19,623 bases of DNA from contig CAYNVT010000075.1 in NCBI GenBank assembly GCA_964400685.1, forward strand, positions 1-19,623, read 5' to 3'. This stretch comes from DATCTV01 sp964400685 (GTDB lineage: Bacteria > Desulfobacterota > Desulfomonilia > UBA1062). Under the pieces are notes generated by a model. That model ran no database searches, was not told the origin of the DNA, and saw only the letters and a list, made by a program, of their open reading frames with translations. The first letter of the stretch is position 1, and every line of letters begins with the position of its first letter. Below are positions 14,173-19,623 of the stretch, in pieces. A program made the translations under genes and the position numbers.

Positions 14173-14982
14173 ATGCTCAGACAAACAGTTGCGGACACAA
14201 TAGCAATTAAAGGAACCGGCCTTCACAGGGGCAATACGGTCCATCTGAATATCAAGGCCGGGGAAGACGGCATACTGTTCATCAGGGATGGTGTAAAAAT
14301 CCCTGCAAAACCTGAATTTGTAACAGATACGAGACTCAACACAATGCTGGGCCTTAAGGGTGTTCTCATCTCCACCGTCGAACATTTCATGAGTGCATTA
14401 TACGGTCTGGGAATTACCGACTGCGAAGTCCATGTGGATGGCGACGAGATGCCCGCCATGGACGGTTCCTCCCTGCCCTTCTTCAAGGCCCTTTCAGTTG
14501 CAGGAACACGCATCATAGGAGAAATTGAACCCATCATCATCAATAAAAAAATGAGGGTAGGAGATGATACGGCTTATGTTGAAATCGAACCGGGAGATTT
14601 TCGCATAAACTATTCAATCGATTTCCCGGAACCCGCGATCGGCAGGCAGACATATGTATACTCCGGGGGAGATTATCAAGGACTGATCGCGCCTGCGAGG
14701 ACCTTCGGAAGGCTTAAGGATGTGGATGCAATGAGAGCCATGGGGCTTGCTCTCGGCGGAAGCCTTGATAACGCCATCGTCGTGGATAATGATACGATCC
14801 TTAATCCCGAAGGCCTTCGATATGAAGATGAATTCATCAGACACAAGATCCTTGACCTTCTGGGAGACCTGTGGCTGCTGGGAAGGCCTGTTGCAGGCCT
14901 GATAAAAGCATCAAGGGCAAACCACAGGCTGCATGTCGAGATGGCAAAGTCTATATTATCGGAATCATCAGGCAGGGAATGA
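14173..14982 (+). CDS. lpxC: UDP-3-O-acyl-N-acetylglucosamine deacetylase
   Basis: A 269-residue zinc enzyme for the committed step of lipid A synthesis. KGTGLHRGNTVHL near the N-terminus, STVEHFMSALYGLGI with Glu70 and zinc ligand His71, MDGSSLPF, ARTFG, and FIRHKILDLLGDL with zinc ligands His224 and Asp228 are intact; His251 stands where the catalytic His of other LpxC proteins lies. It is shorter than E. coli LpxC (305), chiefly after His251. An in-frame TAG at 14161 means 14173 is the first usable ATG, and it lacks a Shine-Dalgarno. ntrY begins 1 nt after its stop, so it is the first gene of an lpxC-ntrY-ntrX-radical SAM operon. Its presence shows an LPS outer membrane. Confidence 0.95.
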   Translation: MLRQTVADTIAIKGTGLHRGNTVHLNIKAGEDGILFIRDGVKIPAKPEFVTDTRLNTMLGLKGVLISTVEHFMSALYGLGITDCEVHVDGDEMPAMDGSSLPFFKALSVAGTRIIGEIEPIIINKKMRVGDDTAYVEIEPGDFRINYSIDFPEPAIGRQTYVYSGGDYQGLIAPARTFGRLKDVDAMRAMGLALGGSLDNAIVVDNDTILNPEGLRYEDEFIRHKILDLLGDLWLLGRPVAGLIKASRANHRLHVEMAKSILSESSGRE

Positions 14983-14983
14983 T

Positions 14984-17167
14984 ATGTCAAAAAAGACAAT
15001 AGAATTCGGCATTGCATTTCTACTGATGGGCCTTATCGTTGCCCTTGTCTGGGTGGAAAAGCACCTGCCGCAATTCCAGGCTATGCCGTCAAGCCATGTG
15101 ACTTTCCTGGCGCTTCTTAACCTCAACATCGTCCTCTTGATCCTGGTAATCTTCCTTGTAGTGAGGAATGTCGTCAAGCTCATGCTGGAGCGCCGCAGAG
15201 GCATGCTCGGCTCAAAGCTGCGCACCAAACTGGTTGCGTCGTTTGTAACGCTCACGATCTTTCCAGCAATGGTTTTGTTCTTCACCAGTGTAATCTTTAT
15301 TGACAGGAGCATGGAAGGCTGGCTTTCCGAAGAGGTCAAAAAGGCCATTGCGGAATCTCTGAATGTGGCCAACATTTATTATAAAGAGGCTTCCGTCGAT
15401 GCACAGCATTATGCGGCATTCATATCAGAGGAGATAACACAGAGAAGGCTCCTGCGTGAAGGCAACCTCGATATATTGAAAGATCTCCTCGACGACAGGA
15501 TGGAGATGTTCCGGTTGTCCGCGGTGGCGGTTTTCTCGGCACAGGGTGAGGAGCTTGTAAAAATAGTCTCACCCAAGCTCGGTATTTCCACGCTGCCCGA
15601 CCCGGAATCAGGCCTTGTCAAGGCCGCAATGAACGGCAAGAGCACCAGCAGGGTTATCCAGGCGGGAAAGGCTGATATTATCGAAGGCATAGTGCCGATA
15701 CATTCATCATTTAATCCAAAAGATATAGTGGGCGTTTTTGCGGTCGATTATTATGTGCCTGAAAGCCTTTCGGGAAGACTCGACCTCATCAGCTCATCAT
15801 ATGACGATTATATCGAAAGTCTCAGGTTCAAGGGCTGGATAAAGACAGAGTTCATAATAACCCTTACCTCTGTAACTCTGCTGGTCATTTTCTCTGCAAT
15901 CTGGTACGGGCTGAACCTTTCCAAAGGCCTTACAAACCCCATTGAAAAGCTGGTTGAAGGCACTCAGAGGGTCTCAAAGGGAGATCTAGGCTTTTCCGTC
16001 GATGTGACGTCCGATGATGAATTGGGAATACTCATCAAGGACTTTAACCAGATGGTGGGGGACCTCAAGAATTCAAGGACGAATCTGGAGCAGACCTATA
16101 ACGAGCTTGCCGCGCGGAACAGGTATATTCAGACCGTTCTTAAAAACGTATCAACAGGCGTTATTTCGGTTGATGCAAACGATAATATATCAATGATCAA
16201 CGCCAGCGCCCAGAAAATGCTTGCCATAAAAATAGACAAGGTCATCGGGCGGAAATGGCGGGATGTCATGAAGGAAGAACATCTACCTATCGTTACAGGT
16301 CTTTCCGATGCGCTTAACAACAGCAAAGGAACGGTGATCGAGAGGGAAATAGTGCTGAGCATTGAAGGCAGGAGGCTCTCGCTTCTTATCCATGCCTCCA
16401 TGCTCTATGACGATAACAACGAATACATAGGGGTGGTTGTTGTCTTCGACGACCTGACCGAGCTTCAGCGCATGCAGCGCGTGGCTGCGTGGCGCGAGGT
16501 CGCAAGAAGGATCGCCCACGAGATCAAGAACCCCCTTACTCCCATACAGCTCTCGGCCCAGAGGCTCAGGCGGCGCTATCTTGACAAGATTAATGATGAC
16601 CCTGAGGTCTTTGATGAATGCACACGGTTGATTGTATCACAGGTGGAGGAGATGAAACTGCTGGTAGACGAGTTCTCGGCCTTTGCCAAGATGCCTTCAT
16701 CAATGCCTGTGCCGGACAATCTGAACGAAGTACTGTCTGATGCCGTAGCGCTTTACAAGCAGGCCCATCCCGATATCGAATATATTCTGGAAACAGATGA
16801 AACCCTCACAGGTGTTGAGATAGACCGTTCTCAAATGAGCAGGGCCATTACCAACCTTCTGGAAAATGCAACTGTCGCATTGAAGGAATCGGATGTCCCC
16901 ATTAAGAAAATCACGGCAAAAACCTCATATAATCGAGATATACGCTTTGCCAGACTCGAGATCATGGATTCCGGCCCAGGCATCCCTGAAAAAGTGAAAG
17001 AAAGAATGTTCGAGCCGTATTTTTCCACAAAGAGAACAGGAACAGGTCTTGGGCTGGCAATTGTGAAAAGCATTGTTACGGACCACAACGGATTCATCCG
17101 CGTACGAGACAACAAGCCGACCGGCACAATTATAACGATCGAACTACCCGTTAAGGAGAAGGCATGA
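14984..17167 (+). CDS. ntrY: NtrY-type membrane sensor histidine kinase
   Basis: A 727-residue sensor kinase in the NtrY layout: transmembrane segments at about residues 8-25, 39-62 and 84-107, a roughly 180-residue extracytoplasmic region, a fourth segment at 289-311, a HAMP domain (about 312-365), a PAS domain (about 382-490), the HisKA helix with phospho-acceptor His512 in RRIAHEIKNPLTPIQ, and a C-terminal ATPase domain with ENATVAL, DSGPGIP and GTGLGLAIVKSI. The start at 14984 has AGGGA 7 nt upstream; a longer frame begins inside lpxC without such a site. It overlaps ntrX by 4 nt (ATGA). NtrYX pairs respond to nitrogen, redox or envelope state in different bacteria; coupling to lpxC favours an envelope role here, which is inference. 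Confidence 0.94.
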   Translation: MSKKTIEFGIAFLLMGLIVALVWVEKHLPQFQAMPSSHVTFLALLNLNIVLLILVIFLVVRNVVKLMLERRRGMLGSKLRTKLVASFVTLTIFPAMVLFFTSVIFIDRSMEGWLSEEVKKAIAESLNVANIYYKEASVDAQHYAAFISEEITQRRLLREGNLDILKDLLDDRMEMFRLSAVAVFSAQGEELVKIVSPKLGISTLPDPESGLVKAAMNGKSTSRVIQAGKADIIEGIVPIHSSFNPKDIVGVFAVDYYVPESLSGRLDLISSSYDDYIESLRFKGWIKTEFIITLTSVTLLVIFSAIWYGLNLSKGLTNPIEKLVEGTQRVSKGDLGFSVDVTSDDELGILIKDFNQMVGDLKNSRTNLEQTYNELAARNRYIQTVLKNVSTGVISVDANDNISMINASAQKMLAIKIDKVIGRKWRDVMKEEHLPIVTGLSDALNNSKGTVIEREIVLSIEGRRLSLLIHASMLYDDNNEYIGVVVVFDDLTELQRMQRVAAWREVARRIAHEIKNPLTPIQLSAQRLRRRYLDKINDDPEVFDECTRLIVSQVEEMKLLVDEFSAFAKMPSSMPVPDNLNEVLSDAVALYKQAHPDIEYILETDETLTGVEIDRSQMSRAITNLLENATVALKESDVPIKKITAKTSYNRDIRFARLEIMDSGPGIPEKVKERMFEPYFSTKRTGTGLGLAIVKSIVTDHNGFIRVRDNKPTGTIITIELPVKEKA

Positions 17168-18513
17168 AATACACAGTACTGATTGTAGACGACGAAGATA
17201 ATATCAGGCTCTCGCTGAAAGGCAGTCTTGAAGATGAGGGTTTTTACGTCATACAGGCATCCACCGGTGAGGATGCCCTCAAGATACTCGAAAAACACGA
17301 TGTGGACATTGTATTGCTCGACATATGGATGCCCGGTATTGACGGGATACAGACGCTTCAGGAAATCAAGAAAACAAATCCTGACCTCCCGGTAATAATA
17401 ATGACCGGCCATGGATCGATCGATGCCGCGATAAAAACAACCAGGCTCGGAGCGCTCGATTTCCTTGAAAAGCCTCTCGACCTCAACCGCATAATAATTA
17501 CCATAAACAATGCACTTCATATGAAGGAACTCTCTGCAGAGAACGCCCTTTTAAAGAAAAAGACTGAAAAAGATGCCGAAATGATCGGATCGTCCCCTGC
17601 CATCGTAAAGCTGAAGGAAGAAATAGACAGGGCCGCGCCTGCTGATTCATGGGTTCTCATACTGGGTGAGAACGGCACTGGAAAGGAGCTCGTGGCCAGG
17701 AGTCTGCACAAGCAAAGCAGACGGAATAATCAGCCTTTTGTCGAAGTCAACTGCGCCGCCATTCCGAGCGAACTCATTGAAAGCGAACTCTTCGGCCATG
17801 AAAAAGGCTCTTTCACAGGGGCGACAGAGCGCAAAAGAGGCAAATTCGATCTGGCTAACAACGGCACGCTCTTTCTTGATGAAATAGGTGATATGAGCAT
17901 GAACACCCAGGCCAAGATACTGCGCATTCTCCAGGAGCAGCGGTTCGAGCGTGTCGGAGGCTCCCAGACTATACAGGTGGATGTCAGGGTTCTGACGGCG
18001 ACAAACAAAAATCTCGAAGAGGAGATCGCGAACGGCAACTTCAGGCAGGATCTTTATTACAGATTGAACGTGATTCCGCTATATGTCCCGCCTTTAAGGG
18101 AAAGGAAAGAGGACATCCCGCAGCTTATCGAACATTTTCTTGCAATGTACGCGGTCCTCAACAACGGCAACAAAAAAATCATAACCGAAGGCGCAGTGAA
18201 AAAACTCATGCAGCATGACTGGCCCGGAAATGTCAGAGAGCTTAAGAATATCCTCGAAAGGTTGGTCATCATGACTCCGGGGAACACCATCACGGCGGAT
18301 AATGTCTCCCCTTTGACATCGAAAACCACATCGGAATTCGAGAGGATATTCGATATCGATCTCTTAAAGGACGCCAGGAACGAATTCGAAAGGATATTCA
18401 TATCCAAAAAGCTGGCCCAATGCGGAAACAACATCTCCAGGACCGCAGATATGATAGGGGTTGAACGAAGCAACCTTCATCGCAAGATCAAAGGGCTTGA
18501 AATAGATGCATGA
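17164..18513 (+). CDS. ntrX: NtrX-type sigma-54-dependent response regulator
   Basis: A 449-residue regulator. The receiver domain has the acidic pair Asp9-Asp10, phospho-acceptor Asp53 in LLDIWMPG and Lys103. The AAA+ domain has Walker A GENGTGKE at 168-175, Walker B LFLDE at 236-240, and the loop that touches sigma-54 reads GSFTGA (215-220), not GAFTGA. The C-terminal NNISRTADMIGVERSNLHRKIKGL is a Fis-type helix-turn-helix. The start overlaps the ntrY stop by 4 nt, and the end overlaps the following radical SAM gene by 8 nt. It is the cognate partner of the upstream kinase. No sigma-54 promoter motif was found in the window for it to act on. Confidence 0.95.
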   Translation: MKYTVLIVDDEDNIRLSLKGSLEDEGFYVIQASTGEDALKILEKHDVDIVLLDIWMPGIDGIQTLQEIKKTNPDLPVIIMTGHGSIDAAIKTTRLGALDFLEKPLDLNRIIITINNALHMKELSAENALLKKKTEKDAEMIGSSPAIVKLKEEIDRAAPADSWVLILGENGTGKELVARSLHKQSRRNNQPFVEVNCAAIPSELIESELFGHEKGSFTGATERKRGKFDLANNGTLFLDEIGDMSMNTQAKILRILQEQRFERVGGSQTIQVDVRVLTATNKNLEEEIANGNFRQDLYYRLNVIPLYVPPLRERKEDIPQLIEHFLAMYAVLNNGNKKIITEGAVKKLMQHDWPGNVRELKNILERLVIMTPGNTITADNVSPLTSKTTSEFERIFDIDLLKDARNEFERIFISKKLAQCGNNISRTADMIGVERSNLHRKIKGLEIDA

Positions 18514-19623
18514 AAAAGGCGCTGTCAGAAAAGAACCTGGCGGCAGGCTGAATATAGCCCTTGTTTATCCGAATACATATTTCGTCGGTATGTCCAATCT
18601 CGGCGTTCACGCCATGTACAGGGCATTCAACGATAATCCTGGAATCGTCTGCGAACGGTTTTTTACAGATCATCCCAGGTCTGTTGAAAACGCCCGGGCC
18701 TTATCCGGTTTTCATATAATAGCCTTTTCGGTTTCGTATGAACTTGATTGGATAAATGCAGCAAGGATACTGAAAGACGCTAATATTCCTGTCCTGGCAA
18801 CCGAGCGGCGCGGCGCTCCGGTTGTAATAGCGGGCGGAGCGGCAGTAACTATGAATCCCGAACCTGTGGCCGACATGCTCGACTTCTGCTTTCTCGGTGA
18901 CGGAGAACCCGCACCTCATATGCTTAATGATGCCTTTATGAAAAGCTCTTGTTATGAGGAATTCCTGGACAGACTTACGGGAAATCCCGGCATCTATATA
19001 CCGGGCAGGCCTATTGAGAAGTCATTTTCTGTCAGTACAATAAACCCGATTACGTCTCCTGCCCAAACCGAAATAATAACTGATTCCAGTACCTTCAGCG
19101 ACATGTTCCTGGTTGAAATCGCAAGAGGCTGCCCGTTTTCATGCATGTTCTGCGCTGCAAAAAAGATATATTCTCCATTCAGGGCGGTAAGACTTGTCAA
19201 CCTAATGCCTGCTTTTGAAAAGGCTAAGAAATCGGGGCTTAAACTAGGAATGGTCAGTGCATCCCTGAACAATCATCCACAGACCGAGGACATGTTCGGG
19301 GCTATAAATGACCTGGATTTGAAGATTGCGCCCCCATCACTCAGACTAGGTATGATTAAGCCTGAGCTTATCAGGCTTATTCAACGCTCCGGCACAAAAG
19401 GTGTAACCCTTGCACCGGAGACCGGCTCCGAGCGGTTGAGAAAGTCGGTATCAAAAGACATAAGCAACGAAGTCATCCTGAATGATATCGAAGCTCTCGT
19501 GTCTGCGGGAATCATGGACATCAAGTTGTATTTCATGACAGGTCTGCCCGGTGAGAGTCTTGATGATGTCGATTCCATCATCGACCTCGTAAAGCGCTGC
19601 AGGCAGAGTTTTATCAAGGTCTC
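18506..19623 (+). CDS. B12-binding-type radical SAM protein, cut by the right edge
   Basis: The first 372 residues of a radical SAM enzyme; the frame is open at the window end. Residues 15-150 form a cobalamin-binding-like domain (LNIALVYPNTYFVGMSNLG, IIAFSVSYELDW, VVIAGGAAVTMNPEP, FLGDGE). The radical SAM core follows with the cluster motif Cys209-x3-Cys213-x2-Cys216 in ARGCPFSCMFCA, then TLAPETGSERLRK and KLYFMTGLPGES. The His of the usual B12 motif DxHxxG is missing; MSNLG stands in its place, as in the TIGR03960-like branch (from memory). The ATG at 18506 lies inside ntrX and overlaps it by 8 nt, with AAAGGG 10 nt upstream, so it is translated with the NtrYX genes. The substrate is unknown. 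Confidence 0.88.
   Translation, partial: MHEKGAVRKEPGGRLNIALVYPNTYFVGMSNLGVHAMYRAFNDNPGIVCERFFTDHPRSVENARALSGFHIIAFSVSYELDWINAARILKDANIPVLATERRGAPVVIAGGAAVTMNPEPVADMLDFCFLGDGEPAPHMLNDAFMKSSCYEEFLDRLTGNPGIYIPGRPIEKSFSVSTINPITSPAQTEIITDSSTFSDMFLVEIARGCPFSCMFCAAKKIYSPFRAVRLVNLMPAFEKAKKSGLKLGMVSASLNNHPQTEDMFGAINDLDLKIAPPSLRLGMIKPELIRLIQRSGTKGVTLAPETGSERLRKSVSKDISNEVILNDIEALVSAGIMDIKLYFMTGLPGESLDDVDSIIDLVKRCRQSFIKV

Noticed and set aside
18510..18551. ATGA overlap at the ntrX stop as the start of the next gene
   Set aside because: That frame stops after 13 codons; the long radical SAM frame begins at the ATG at 18506 instead.

Overview
This window reads as a stretch of chromosome from a Gram-negative bacterium with an LPS outer membrane: it carries lpxC, a Tat translocase and an NtrY/NtrX pair. 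The gene mix (class I DhnA-type aldolase, NtrYX beside lpxC, a B12-type radical SAM protein, a GMC lipid-oxidoreductase cluster) would fit a Desulfobacterota- or Nitrospirota-like lineage. That placement is inference and weak. I see no phage, transposase, plasmid, CRISPR or RNA genes. Almost all of the sequence is accounted for by ordinary, intact, tightly packed genes.

Layout. Positions 1-38 hold the possible 5' end of a minus-strand gene. On the plus strand, cstA (284-2131) overlaps a GH36 alpha-galactosidase (2115-4304), and the pair ends at a strong hairpin terminator. The next block is on the minus strand: a short-chain dehydrogenase followed 8 nt later by a TMEM175-like membrane protein (5982-4445), then a stand-alone SPFH/prohibitin-type protein (7012-6197). 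A four-gene minus-strand operon follows (10230-7074), with a recognisable sigma-70-type promoter at one end and a terminator at the other. It encodes a beta-rich protein, a small gluconate-dehydrogenase-subunit-3-like protein, a GMC flavoprotein and a secreted START/SRPBCC-like protein. I read it as a lipid or sterol-like alcohol oxidation module, and it is the most interesting accessory unit here.

yggS (plus) lies alone and meets tatC tail to tail. A minus-strand series gpmA - fbaB - tatA/B - tatC (14016-11011) mixes lower and upper glycolysis with protein export. A low-complexity inverted repeat sits between gpmA and fbaB.

From 14173 onward a plus-strand operon runs off the right edge: lpxC - ntrY - ntrX - radical SAM gene. 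Its junctions are 1-nt gaps or short overlaps. The promoter in front of lpxC carries a perfect 8-bp dyad across its -35 and -10 boxes and would start transcription at or next to the ATG. The operon suggests co-regulation of lipid A synthesis with an NtrYX-type envelope or redox/nitrogen sensor.

Several starts were moved from the longest open frame on ribosome-binding-site evidence: cstA 284, the small GMC partner 9729, the TatA/B gene 12060, fbaB 13157 and ntrY 14984. No wholly new system can be demonstrated from sequence alone. The best candidates for a second look are the split lipid-oxidation cluster and the lpxC-ntrYX-radical SAM operon with its dyad-covered promoter.
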